NCBI GenBank assembly: GCA_013397115.1
Contig: VWZW01002449.1
Location: forward strand, 1 to 64,000
Source of the DNA: Edolisoma coerulescens
Lineage: Eukaryota > Chordata > Aves > Passeriformes > Campephagidae
Direction of reading: 5' to 3'
Length of the DNA stretch: 64,000 nt
Below are positions 1-10,402 of the stretch, in pieces. A program made the translations under genes and the position numbers. Every line of letters begins with the position of its first letter. Within the stretch, counting starts at the first letter, position 1. The notes beneath the pieces are model-generated. The model was not told the DNA's origin and did not search any database. It saw only the letters and a list, made by a program, of their open reading frames with translations.

Positions 1-295
1 CCTTCTCCACTGATCTTGGTGTCACAGTGTTGTTCCTCTCCCATATTCTCACCCCATTCTTCTCTGGCCACAATTACATCTGTGCAATCACTTTTTTTTT
101 TCATCTTCTTAAATACGCTGTCACAGAGGTGTTACCACCATTTCTAATGGGCCCAGCCTTAGCCAGTGGCACATCCATCTTGGAGCAGGCTGGCATTGGC
201 TCTGCTGGACATGGAGGAAGCTTCTGGCAGCTTCTCACAGAAGCCATGCCTGTATCCTCCCAGGTACAAAAGCCTGGCTATGCAAACCCAATACA
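1..295 (-). mobile_element. Partial LTR of an avian endogenous retrovirus, cut by the window start
   Basis: On the minus strand this reads as the 5' part of an LTR that begins TG at 295 (plus strand ends CCCAATACA). A TATA-like CTTAAATA (plus strand 108-115, reverse TATTTAAG) lies about 180 bp into the LTR. The stretch from the window start to about 240 aligns by eye with 41740-41960 in the second copy: CCTTCTCCACTG, a TCTTAAATA block, a GACATGGAG block and a TTCTCACAGA block occur in the same order and spacing. The first 5 bases outside the LTR are ATTAC (296-300), the expected target duplication if the other end is intact. A 114-codon open frame (27-371) runs across the LTR and is not a gene. 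The LTR assignment is inference from recalled avian repeats plus the second copy; the exact family name is not certain. Confidence 0.72.
108..115 (-). promoter_or_regulatory. TATA-like box of the truncated LTR
   Basis: The minus strand reads TATTTAAG, matching the TTAAATAT block at 41823-41830 in the longer copy. It would be the core promoter of this LTR. Activity is not shown. Confidence 0.4.
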
Positions 296-2730
296 ATTAC
301 ATAGATATGTTCCACTAAATATTTTGGGAGTAGGGGGAGTATGTTGGGGTCCTTTTTACAAACTTACATGAAATAAAATAAATAATACATTGCAATAGAT
401 TGCAATTGAAAACCTTCTATTTTAAAATAAATCAATCAGATGTCACCACTAGCTGTGATAAAAGTAGGTGTTTTGACACTGAAATTCATCAGGGCCTGGG
501 ACATCTAATTTCTCTCTGCCTCTAAAAATAGCCTTAAATTAAGTTGAATTCATGCATAGACTTCAGGGCTGATGAAATTGTGCCTTTGTACATACCCAGA
601 AGAAACCTAACTTTTATAGAGAGAAGGGACCTAAATCTGCTGCAGCCTGGCAACTAGTTTCATGGCCATGTCACTACAGTTGCTTCTGTTTGCAGAATAT
701 ACTCTATATTGCTTCCCAGTAAGCCAATAAATTAAATGTTTCATGATCTGAAGGTCTCTTAGATACCAGGGTGTAAAGTTTTTTTCAGCTTTCACATTTT
801 AAGAGAATCTAGATGGCAGCATACATCTAGAATAATGGTAAAATACATTAAAATGGTCATAAAGCCCAGGAGAGAAACGTGATGAGCCCTGTTTTAAAAT
901 CCTGGTGGTCAGTCATCTATGAGACAAATCTTAAATGTGAGTAGCACAGTTACCTAGCTTTTATGCCAACTCAATTAATTTTTCCCCCTCATCCACTCTC
1001 AGTCTTTCTGTGGTATTGGCAGATCTAATGCAAGTTCTGAATCTCGTACAAGACGGAGCCACTATATGTGAGAGCAAAGTACTGTTCTCTTGCAAGGGAA
1101 ATAAGGACCCCCATAGTCTCACAATATTATGGCTAATCTAGATTAGTAGAGGTTTTGGATGGATGGGTCTTCTACATGATTTTTCAAGAATTTTGCTGAA
1201 TAAAACTGTCATTAAAATATTTCATGTTTAAAACCAAAAAGTAATTTTTATTTGTTTGTCCTTAACTGAAAACCTGCTAATCAGAATTTTTAAAATCTGA
1301 CTCCTAAAAATCAAGTTAGAATCTGAATGTCAGACTGGGTAATTAACACTAATAAATATCCTGACATAAGACAAATAGTTATTTTAGCTATACAAAAATA
1401 CAGTCCAAGTTTTTTCTACCTGTTTTAACCTCTCTACAGGGGACACAATTATGAAGAAGGAACTGACAGGTGCTCCAATAGTTTTAATTAATGGATTTGA
1501 GTGGACTTCAGTTATAGCTGGTTTTGGTAAATTATGAAAGTATGCCCTGAAGAAGCATATCCTTTAAGACAATATAATTTTTCAGAGTCACCGTTTTAAC
1601 AGCCGTGAAACAGCAATACAAAATTCAATCTGTTTGTATTTGGCTAGGAAAAGGTTACTAGCACCACTCTATGAGATGCTCAGTCTTCCTTTGCCCAGGA
1701 CTATAAAAACTGTAACGGAGAGTATTGTGTTAATGTCTATGCCATTTTTGCTCCTTTAACGTGGCTTTAAAATTCAATATACGCCACTGGATCACTCTTA
1801 TTCTCTCTCTGTCTCTGTCTGCCCTTTTAACGGCAAAACTTTTCTCATACTCTCTTTTAGAGGAATAGCCCAACCACAAATATCAAATGATTTTAGACTT
1901 TCACACACTAGGTAGAGGGTGCAGAGGCATAAGATGTGTGCAAAGCTTTTCTCTAACTGTTGCAAAGCCTGAGGTGAGACTATTCTACCCATGGGCTTTT
2001 ACATCTCTCTTCCCATTGTATTTGGAAGCCACCTGGCAGATTCATACAGCCTACAGTTATGCTGCATCCAGTTCTTATATTTGACTGATATACCTCCAGA
2101 AAGTCCTCCTTCGCTGCTCACTATCTCATGCAGGGAATCTGCATCTTCCTCTCGAGCAGATAACTATTGGAGCTTTGGGCTCTGGCAAAGAACTTTGTAG
2201 CCATAAACTAGAGGCTGAATCTACCCCAAAAAAATTACAAACCTCCCACAAGTCTATGCCAAGTGCTTGAGTGATTATAAGTTGCAGGCAATAGATAGCT
2301 ATGAAATCCAATTTTAAGACAAAGGAAGATGAATATTCATCAAAGGGGTTGCTGATTGAACAGGTTCTTAAATCAGTCCAACTCTTTTAAATCATTGCAT
2401 TAAACCCCACTGATTCAGAATGTAAAAGGTAATTTCAAAAGTTCTGTAAGAAAGTAATTTTTTCTTCATGATTGGTTTAAAAGGTGCTGGCAAGACATTT
2501 CAAATGGCAGAATGGCACTTGTGGAATAGCACAAGTGCGAGGTTGAAAGGATGATGAGCAAACAGCTATCAGTCATCATCTAGCCCTACTTGAGTTTTAC
2601 ATTCCTAGGTAGAGTGCAAGTCATCAGTTCTTTGATTTAAATGCTTTAGGATTACAGGTAATCCTTCCAAGTTCAGCTTTAGTAACTCAAACACTTCAGA
2701 TTTTTGAGGGCCACAGTAAGTCATGGGAAA

Positions 2731-2757
2731 TATTTTCAAAAGTGCCTAAGTTTAGTG
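2731..2757. repeat. Possible fragment of an ancient amniote palindromic MITE
   Basis: The segment reads TTTTCAAAAGTGCCTAAGT at its core. This matches, as I recall it, the terminal block of a palindromic non-autonomous DNA transposon common in turtles and crocodilians and present as old relics in birds. Only one arm is evident here. A better copy with both arms is at 52548-52649. The name of the family is not asserted. Confidence 0.4.
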
Positions 2758-3238
2758 TTTGTAGTCTATTTTTAGTCTTCAATGGTTGTATGCATGTGTT
2801 TCTACACTAAGGCAGAAAACAGAGATGAATGTGTATGTTTGCCAAGGCTTAAACTTCTTTTCCTGTACGACTTGGTAGTCAATGCACAGCACCGTGTTTC
2901 AGCTGAGAAGAACTGCTGAGGGAAGGAAAATGTGTTGATGGAGATAAATGAAAGGGTCAGAGTTTCTAGTCCAGAAATCAGTGATAGAGGTAACGATATC
3001 TGAGACAGATATCAATAATCAAGTCCAAGCTGTGTGACATGAAACAGAATGAGAAAACAACATACAGAGAAGGGGAAGCAACTCAAGATGGAGACTGGAT
3101 GCTGGATGCTAAGGAAATTACTGTCTGAAAAGGAGCTACAATTTGCCTGTTATCCATCCATGTGCATGAGAGCTATTTTAAAATAAAATAGAAAATATGC
3201 CTTACTTATTTGTGTGAATATTTAGAAGTATTTGTTAA

Positions 3239-3258
3239 AGCAACAACAACAACAAAAA
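3239..3258. repeat. Short (CAA)n / A-rich microsatellite
   Basis: Four CAA units (CAACAACAACAA) followed by six As. Confidence 0.85.
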
Positions 3259-4392
3259 ATGAATGTAAAAGTTCACACTCCTCAACATTTTACAAAAGTA
3301 AAAAAAATTAAAACATGCTTGAGTAGGCCAGTAACTTTGCAATCTTGTATTATATTCACTATCACTTGTAATGTGAAAAGCTGTGGTTGTCTTCCCATTG
3401 TAAACATTTCAAATTAGTTCTGACCTGTATTTTCTCAATAGTCTTTCAAGCAGAAGTACAGGGTTTCTGACTGAAAGAAAAGGAATTCAGGTATGTACCT
3501 TACTTGAAATACTTATTTTCAATACATTGGAGGATTTCAGACGTTTGAGTAAACTTTTCTGGACATATAGATGTAACTTCACAAATTTTGTAAGTTTTAG
3601 CACTTCATTTTATTTGCAAATGCCTATGAATTCAATAAATAACAAGGTGTTTTGTGTTAGTTATTCATGTTCACTGCTTTTCAGTGCAGGAAAAAAAATT
3701 TACGGAGAATATTCAGACAAAATGTCTCCAATTAGAAAATACAAGTGTCTACAAGCTGTTAGGATAGATCTTTACATTTCATCTAAACCCGTGTCATTCA
3801 AGGCAAGAGTACTGACTACTCAGATAGTCTATTCCAGTCCTTTTTCCTTTTCTTTGTGAGAGCCTTTGAAAATTTTATTGCATTTCAGTTTAAAAGGGAG
3901 GCTGAAGGAGATTAAATCTGAAACTTTAAACTCTTTCATGAAACACCTTTTCCCCTTTCTTACCCTAAAAGAGGATTGTTTTCATGTTAATTTCTGATTT
4001 CCAAATGGAAGTTGTTGGAGAGCTGTTGTGGATGACGCATGTTGGGAATGGATAGAAGTGAACACTTCCTATCTCATACCCCTGTTGCAGAATCTCACAG
4101 CTCAATGACCTTGTCTGAGAGCAAGCAGCAGGAACCTGGTAGAATAATTTTACCTTGTTTAAAAAAACGTGTAAGATATTTGGTAGTGAGTCTTGAAATT
4201 AGATATTTCACTTCTTATTCTATTATTTAATTTGAAGCCAAACTTTTTCCTTTTTTTTTCCTTCTTTTTATGCACACTATAATGCATTCCACTCATTCCA
4301 ATGCACTGACTTCTAATACTTGTGATATGTCAAATCATAACAAACATTACCTTCAAGAAAGTTATGTTTCTCAGATAAAAGGGTTAGCTTTC

Positions 4393-4715
4393 CACAGAAC
4401 CACAGAATAGTTAAGGTTGAAAAAGAAGACCTCCAAGAACATCAAGTCCAACCTCAGATTGAAAAGCACCTCATCAATTAACCATTGCACTAAGTGCCAT
4501 GCTGTTTCTTGAACACTTCCAGGGATGGTGATTCCACCACCTCCCTGGGCAGTGCGTTCCAATGCTTAATCACTCTTTCCATGAAGAAATTCTACCTCAT
4601 GTCCAACCTGAACTTCTCCTGGTGCAGCTTGAGGCTATGTCCTCTCATTCTGTCACTTGTTTTCTGGGAGGAGAGTCTGACACCCAGCTGGCTACAACCT
4701 CTGTTGCAGGTAGAG
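4393..4715 (-). mobile_element. CR1 LINE 3' fragment, distal part (interrupted by an LTR)
   Basis: Read on the plus strand, this starts with the reverse complement of a CR1 3' terminus (CCACAGAATAGTTAAGG). It continues through the usual conserved blocks: CAAGTCCAACC, CTTCCAGGGATGGTGA, CCACCTCCCTGGGCAG, TTCCAATGCTTAATCAC, GAAATTCTACCTCATGTCC and ACACCCAGCTGGCTACAACC. CR1 is a non-LTR retrotransposon that is usually 5'-truncated, so only the 3' reverse-transcriptase end and UTR remain. The next expected CR1 block (GATAAGGTCTCCCCTGAG) is missing at 4716 and reappears at 5489, which shows the element was split by the LTR between them. The 121-codon frame at 4494-4859 runs out of this CR1 into the LTR and is not a gene. 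Confidence 0.92.
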
Positions 4716-5479
4716 TGGGAGCTCCAGACAAAGTTTATTAGAGAAGGCCTCCTGCTGAGTCACAAGGTGCAGAAGTGGACCCCCTTGCTTTCTGAACTCC
4801 TCCTCAGAGAGAGGAGCTTGGGTCTGGCTGGATCCAGTCCTAGCCCCAGACTTTGTTGACAGTTTAAGTTTTACAGCTTTTGTCCCGCAGGTTTTAATGC
4901 TGGTAAATCAGATATATTGGCAAAAAATGAATTATTTATTATGATAAATGATTAGACAAAAAGAACTTAATCAGAATTATTTACTACACAACATAAAAGC
5001 TAAAGCTACTATTATAGTATAAGATAGCATGGTGCACTGTATCAAAGCAATATTAAAGCAATTATATTAAATCTAACAAAAAGAAACAATTATTAGAGAT
5101 TGATGTAACTCACCCATATCAACGATTATGAGCAAATCTCTTTCTCTTAACCTCGAGGAGTATCCTTGGTGGGCATCCCCAAAACCCAAGGGAGGAATCT
5201 CCACACACCCCAAGGAGAAACATGTTAGAAAAACCTATCCTGTGGAAAGTGAACTTTCACGGTGTAAAGGGGTGGACTGCCAGTCATGTGCCTCCAGGTC
5301 AGTTTAGCAACTTATCTGCCAAATCTTCGCCTCATCACGGGGATGTTGATTTGAGGTTGGTGTGCCAGATGGGTCTTGGTATTATTCAACACCAAAAACC
5401 AGCCCACGATGCCCCTCTCAGCCCACCACTGATGGCCTTGCAAATAAGGCACTGTTTGAGTTGCTCGCCCAGATTCCAA
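4716..5479 (-). mobile_element. Solo LTR inserted inside the CR1, flanked by GTAGAG
   Basis: On the plus strand the unit starts TGGGAGCTCC at 4716. On the minus strand it starts TGGAATCTGGG at 5478 (one extra base at 5479). GTAGAG occurs immediately left (4710-4715) and right (5480-5485), a 6-bp duplication typical of class II (ERVK/alpharetrovirus-like) integration. On the minus strand AATAAA (complement of TTTATT at 4734-4739) lies about 20 bp from the 3' end, as expected for an LTR with a very short U5. The middle is AT-rich (4900-5100). The 113-codon frame at 5222-5563 lies mostly inside it and is a by-product. There are no internal retroviral genes, so it is a solo LTR. The family resembles passerine LTRs I have seen, but I give no name. 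Confidence 0.8.
4734..4739 (-). terminator. LTR polyadenylation signal AATAAA
   Basis: The plus strand reads TTTATT, so the minus strand reads AATAAA, near the 3' end of the solo LTR. It is inferred to be the R-region cleavage signal of that LTR. A second candidate lies in the TTATTTATTATG stretch near 4931. Confidence 0.45.
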
Positions 5480-5485
5480 GTAGAG

Positions 5486-5538
5486 AGTGATAAGGTCTCC
5501 CCTGAGGCTTCTCTTCTCCTTCTCAACTGCTTCCTTTG
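5486..5538 (-). mobile_element. CR1 LINE 3' fragment, proximal part resuming after the LTR
   Basis: AGTGATAAGGTCTCCCCTGAG followed by a TTCTCTTCTCC block is the CR1 sequence that normally follows the GGCTACAACCT block ending at 4715. Homology fades by about 5538, where the original 5' truncation probably lies. Confidence 0.8.
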
Positions 5539-7129
5539 GATCTACTCAACAATATACAAATAAAAGTAACCTTTTTTTTTTCTTTCTTTTTAGTCCTGTA
5601 TGAATTAAAAATAAGCAGTTGCAATGCAAGTAATCCTAACCTACTCACTCATGCCCGCCAATGCTTTGGCTTCACTGCCAAACCTATCACCAAGCTGACT
5701 TATTAATGAGGAGTGTGCTGGCTTATGGTGGAATAAAAATTAGCAGTAGAAAGTGGCAAAATATTCTCAAGAATACCCAACACAATTTTCAAATGAAATA
5801 GCTTGCTTTTTTCCATTTGTTGCTTCTTATTTCTTATCCAAAAGATAAACGACCTTGCTGTCAGAGCAATGCAAAAAGAAAAATGAAATCAGTGGCATGC
5901 AGTGCCGCTCTGTGTGCCCTGGTTCCTAATATACTCAGACATAAAACTAGCAAACTTCTGAAAAATGACAAAGTTGGGCTTTTTGTCTTCACTAACATTT
6001 TTAAATACAGCCTCACTTGAGAATAACAGCAGCTAGTGGAGAATAACTCATAAAATAAACACCTCTGATTTTTATCATGTACTCTGCAAGCAATTCCGTA
6101 CCCATATTATTGGAAAGTGTGATAAATTTTTTACTAGCTATAATCAGGCTAAGTAAACAAAATACTCTGCAGCCAAATTTAGCTATTAAGTGTGGAGGGT
6201 ATTTTGTTTGGGGGATAAGGTTTTTTACAGGCCTTGTCATAAGCAGGACACCTCTGAAAAAAAGGTATTCTTCCTCTGATGGATCCATTTAGAAAACCTG
6301 AATCCTAAAGACCTTAACAGTATTGCATCTTCTATATTATCTTTATACTCAGCACTCTCATAGGAATTTAAATAAAAATTCACTCCCTTGTATTGCAAGA
6401 TTAGGCAGTAAGTCAAGCTTTCAATTAGAGCTGGCTGTCAATTAAAAAGTGAATAGCTATATTTCTGTAATACACAGGCTGTAAGGCCCACCGTCCTCAC
6501 AGTTCTCCACTCAGGTTTTTTCAAATATTCTCATTCTACAGGATAAGCATTGATTGCTCCTTCATTTCTACAAAGCGTACCTGATTGTGGGTGCTTTTGG
6601 CAACAAAAGAGAATCTCTAAGTTTTTATATTCCAAAGGTAAGCAAATATTTATTTAGATATATTTAAAAGTAGTGAACAAGTAAAGAAAAAACACCACAT
6701 TCTTCCAAAAATAGACCATTTCTTGTGCAGGTAAGTTAAATTCTCAATTCTCAATCTCAGACAAACTAAGTTAGTCAATAGGGCTTCAATTAATTGTGCA
6801 AGTGCTACCTTTCAGAACATCTTGCTTAGGAAGTGTCCATATACTGCAGTATTAGTTAATCAGATATAAGAGATAAGCAGCTGAAATAAGCATGACCAGG
6901 AGAGTGTTTCTAAAGTTTTAGAAAAGTTTTGTGTTCCTAGAACCTTATAAAATGTTTTGCATGGAGTTTAGTTCCATCTGCAGTGAGCTGTTTCTTTGTG
7001 CTGGAAACTGCACCTGCCTTCCCACTTCTTATGTACTTACAGAGGCTTATGCGCTACTTTTAAAGAAAACCTGACAATGACTTTTCAGATCACCTGTCAA
7101 ACCACCTGAAAACTCTCCTCATTTTATTT

Positions 7130-7480
7130 CTTCCCTCTGGAAAAGCCTCAGAGAACAAATGGGTCTGTGGCATGCCTGAGAAATCAGCAAGATTCAGGCT
7201 TCGATGAACCGAGGCGGGGAACAAATCCTGCAGTTAAGGGCCCATCACTGATTATGCCCTGGCTCCAGCCCCATGTGATTAAGGCAGGAGCCTGTTACCT
7301 TGAGCATGTTAGATGATCTCAACTGTCATGGTGTCATTTTTAAACACCCCAATGCACACTTTCCGGGCACAGCTTGACAGGGACAGGTGTTATTGCTGAA
7401 ACCATTTGCATGCAGAAGGTTATGCACGCGGCACTGAGGCATTCACAGCCTAATCCTCCGGGAATGGAAAGCACAAACAC
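7130..7480. promoter_or_regulatory. Candidate conserved non-coding / enhancer-like block
   Basis: This block has more balanced base composition than its AT-rich flanks, few homopolymers and several factor-like motifs. They include a perfect POU octamer ATTTGCAT at 7404-7411, immediately followed by a GCATGC palindrome and a second near-octamer (TTATGCAC). There is no long open frame. Calling it regulatory is inference; alignment to other birds would decide it. Confidence 0.3.
7404..7411. promoter_or_regulatory. Perfect POU octamer ATTTGCAT
   Basis: Exact match to the Oct/POU consensus, inside the GC-richer block. An 8-mer of this kind occurs by chance about once per window, so the context matters more than the match. 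Another copy is at 39323-39330. Confidence 0.3.
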
Positions 7481-10086
7481 TAAGCCAGTTGTTTTAACGT
7501 AAGAACAATCAGATCTTCATGGATCAAATTATTTCTCATCCATTTGTTGATGCATCTGTAATTTTTGCTACTATCTGCAAATTTGTGCTCATATTATCAC
7601 ACATTTATAGGCATTTGTATAGCAGCATCAGAGTATTAGAGGGACACAGCTACTTACAGAAGCTGAGTTGAGCCATGCTAAAAACAGGTATCACTGAAAC
7701 CTGTCTGAAGTTGAACAACAGGCCCACCCTGCAAATCTGCACTTTGTCAGACTGAGAACAACAATGATAAAGAGACTCCCATCCTGTATGATGCAGTGCT
7801 CTGTGAATACCAGGTCACTTCAATACTTCAAGAAAGGGTCTGAGATTCCATATACACATATAACCATAAAAATATTAATACTTCGATTAAAAAAATAGAG
7901 CATTTTTCATTAATGGTGGACTAGCTGGTTTGTGTGAAATTTCCATTTATTTCCAGAAAAATTTCTAGTAAAATTTCATAGCACCTCAGAATATTACTCT
8001 GTAAGCCATTTAAAAGAATTATATTTTTATGTGTTTTGTAGTTTTTATGTTTGAGAACACTTCCTTTGCCTGCAGTTTGTCACGTGCATAATAGTCCACA
8101 TATCTATGATTATAATTAGGAACAAATTTTCATATGTTGTTCGTTTTCCAAAACGAGGTACTACACTAACCATACACTGGACAAGTAGCTTAATTGTGTC
8201 ACTTGTCCTTTCCACTGTAGCACTCCAATCATCTGCAGTTTTCCTCTAGTAATATTGCTCCCCACAAAAAGATAATTAGTATACTTTAAGAGTAAAATTA
8301 TTTGACTGTATTTCTGAGGAATCAGGTCAAGTTGTTCAGGCTCAGGAGTCAAATTTCTGAGTTCAAGCTGTTGTATGGATAAAAATTAAAGTTTAGAATC
8401 ATATCTCAGATTTTTCTAAGTTTATTGTCTTATAGAGAGTAGGCAAAGTCCATTCCTGCCTATAATAGTCCAATTTTGAAATAAATTATGTTAATTATTA
8501 ATGTTATTAAGCAGATGTTTTTACTCAGTTGACTATAATCTAAAATGTACCTGTACTGTGGAATTAGGTTACTGTGAAGGAAAAGCTTAGATGTGCATGT
8601 CCTAATTAAGTAGAGTCATTGAAATGATGACTTTAGATAGTTTTAAAATGAACTAAAAAGCAAGCATATATGCTTATAAGTGAATAAAACCCCAGGAACC
8701 ACATATACCCATAAAGAATAGTTTTAATATATTCAGGAAAATATGAGGATGTTTAATATTAGTTAGAATTAGGAATACTTTCTAAATAAAATAAGGCTAT
8801 GATTGTCATCATGTTTTAGATCAGCTCCTTTATTCTAGTAACACTTCCATAATTACTTGTGATTGTACCTTACAATAGATATCTATATTTTTCCCTAAGA
8901 AAATTAGAAGGTAAAAAGATATGACTAAGAATCACAAAATACAGTACAGAGAAAATCTGCTGTCTGATTTATAATTCCTTATTAAGATAACAATTAATAT
9001 TTGTCACTTAGGATGAATTAAATCCATCATAACAAGCATTACAAACCTTCCTATAATCAGGATAAACCAAAATGTGTTAAAGACATGTTTCTTGATAATT
9101 GCTCTTGATAATGAAAATGATACTCCAGAATGTGAGTCTTACGTTATTTTAATATTGCTACTGATGCAATTTACAGAAGAATAAATCACAAAGAAACATT
9201 TTATTCTCGTCAGTGTGAGAGAAACTGCCAGTCTTATCCCAGCACTTGTAGCCTCTTTCCAATTTGTATAAATGAAGTTTTCCTTGATGATACTTTATTT
9301 CCAATATTAGTTCTGAGTCCCATTTGTCTAGTAGGTAGCACAATAGTACCCCTAAAAAACACCTCTCCATTTCAGAGGAAAGGGAAAAGGCTGTGAAGAA
9401 AATCCTTAGATATTTGGAAATAATAGCTAGAAAGAGGTAAAAAAGCAAACTCAGCTTTTAGTTGTATGATGTTGATTGGACAATGATTTGTAACTTTGAG
9501 CTTTCAGCTGCTGCTGTTGGTTCTGGAAATTTTACTTGCCCTCTGTCAAGTTCTTCATCTGGAATTGAAAACAACCAGATTCAGACAGGTGTAAAGAGCA
9601 GACTAGATGACCCTGTGCTCCAAACACCCTCAATTTCAGAATTAAGAGCCACGTGGCCCATGGAAAACAAATATGTTGTTTGTGTCAGTAATATTCACTG
9701 TGAAATATGGCCAGTTTTCACCAGAGATGCAGTTATAAACTAACTGAAATGTCATGGCAAGTAGGTGGGTGTGGAGTATGCTTCTGGGTTTATATATTGG
9801 AGTACATACCTGTAATGAAATGTAAGTTTTGTTTCTTAAGGAAAGACAACACTCAATGAAAAAAACCAAAATAGGTGAAGTAAATAATACTCTCTGGGAA
9901 ATAGTAAGGCATAGCATCGTGAATTGCGAGTTCCCACAGCCTCCCTGCAGCCCTGCCTTCAGCTCCCCGTTGGTTGTCTGTAATCCCTCCCCTCTTCCAT
10001 CCTCACTGGCTGTTTCCCTCTTGATCCCTCCCATGTTCCCTTTCCCTATTGGATTGTACCCCTCACCCCGCCTCCCTATGTCCCAC

Positions 10087-10094
10087 TATAAAAA
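10087..10094 (+). promoter_or_regulatory. TATA box of the ERVK-like LTR
   Basis: TATAAAAA after CCCAC, about 58 bp before the ATTAAA signal, which is the expected spacing for U3 promoter and R-region polyadenylation signal. It is intact in sequence; activity is unknown. Confidence 0.6.
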
Positions 10095-10144
10095 TGCCTG
10101 TAACTTCCTGGTATCTCCTCTGGTTGTTTCTGCACCTTCAGGAG

Positions 10145-10150
10145 ATTAAA
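10145..10150 (+). terminator. LTR polyadenylation signal variant ATTAAA
   Basis: ATTAAA in GGAGATTAAACTCTC, in the position of the R-region signal. Confidence 0.5.
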
Positions 10151-10402
10151 CTCTCTGGAACCCAAGCAGCAGATCGCTTCTCTCTCCTTTGTCTCTGCTG
10201 GCGCGTCTCCCACCGGCCTGGGGGAAGCCCCATCGAGTGGAAGCTGCGTTCCTGATCCCTTTGTGTGTGTTCCTGCTGTGGCCAGGCCGTAGCACACAGA
10301 CCCCGGGCTCCCTTCATCCAGGCCCAGGCGCCACCTCAAGCAGCCGGCCTGGCAGAGCTGCTGACGGCATCCTGATACCGTGGCAGCACAGCCACAGTAA
10401 GG

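Larger units (their letters stand above)
296..4392. other. AT-rich unique DNA, no gene found
   Basis: No open frame with recognisable protein sequence. The 110-codon frame at 3527-3859 is low-complexity in codon choice and resembles no family I know. Contents are scattered A/T runs, the CAA repeat at 3239, and the short palindromic-transposon fragment at 2731-2757. Confidence 0.6.
5539..9909. other. AT-rich unique DNA with one GC-richer block, no gene found
   Basis: No recognisable coding frame. The stretch from 7.13 to 7.48 kb is less AT-rich than its surroundings and carries a perfect octamer site (listed separately). The 93-codon frame at 9462-9743 and the antisense 130-codon frame at 9642-10034 overlap, and the latter runs into the LTR, so neither is supported. 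Confidence 0.55.
9910..10396 (+). mobile_element. ERVK-like solo LTR flanked by GTAAGG
   Basis: GTAAGG occurs exactly at 9904-9909 and again at 10397-10402, a 6-bp duplication as made by class II retroviral integrases. The interior has the LTR order: a C-rich U3 with repeated CCCTCCC-type blocks, TATAAAAA at 10087-10094, ATTAAA at 10145-10150, then a GC- and CpG-rich tail (10195-10380) ending GCCACA. There are no internal genes, so it is a solo LTR. One oddity is that the left end reads CATAGC rather than the canonical TG start, while the right end keeps CA. The overlapping short frames on both strands here (for example 9829-10149 and 10076-10339) are by-products of the high GC content. Confidence 0.8.

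Noticed and set aside
27..371. 114-codon plus-strand frame at the window start
   Set aside because: Lies mostly in the partial LTR and runs out of it; an equivalent spurious frame exists in the other copy.
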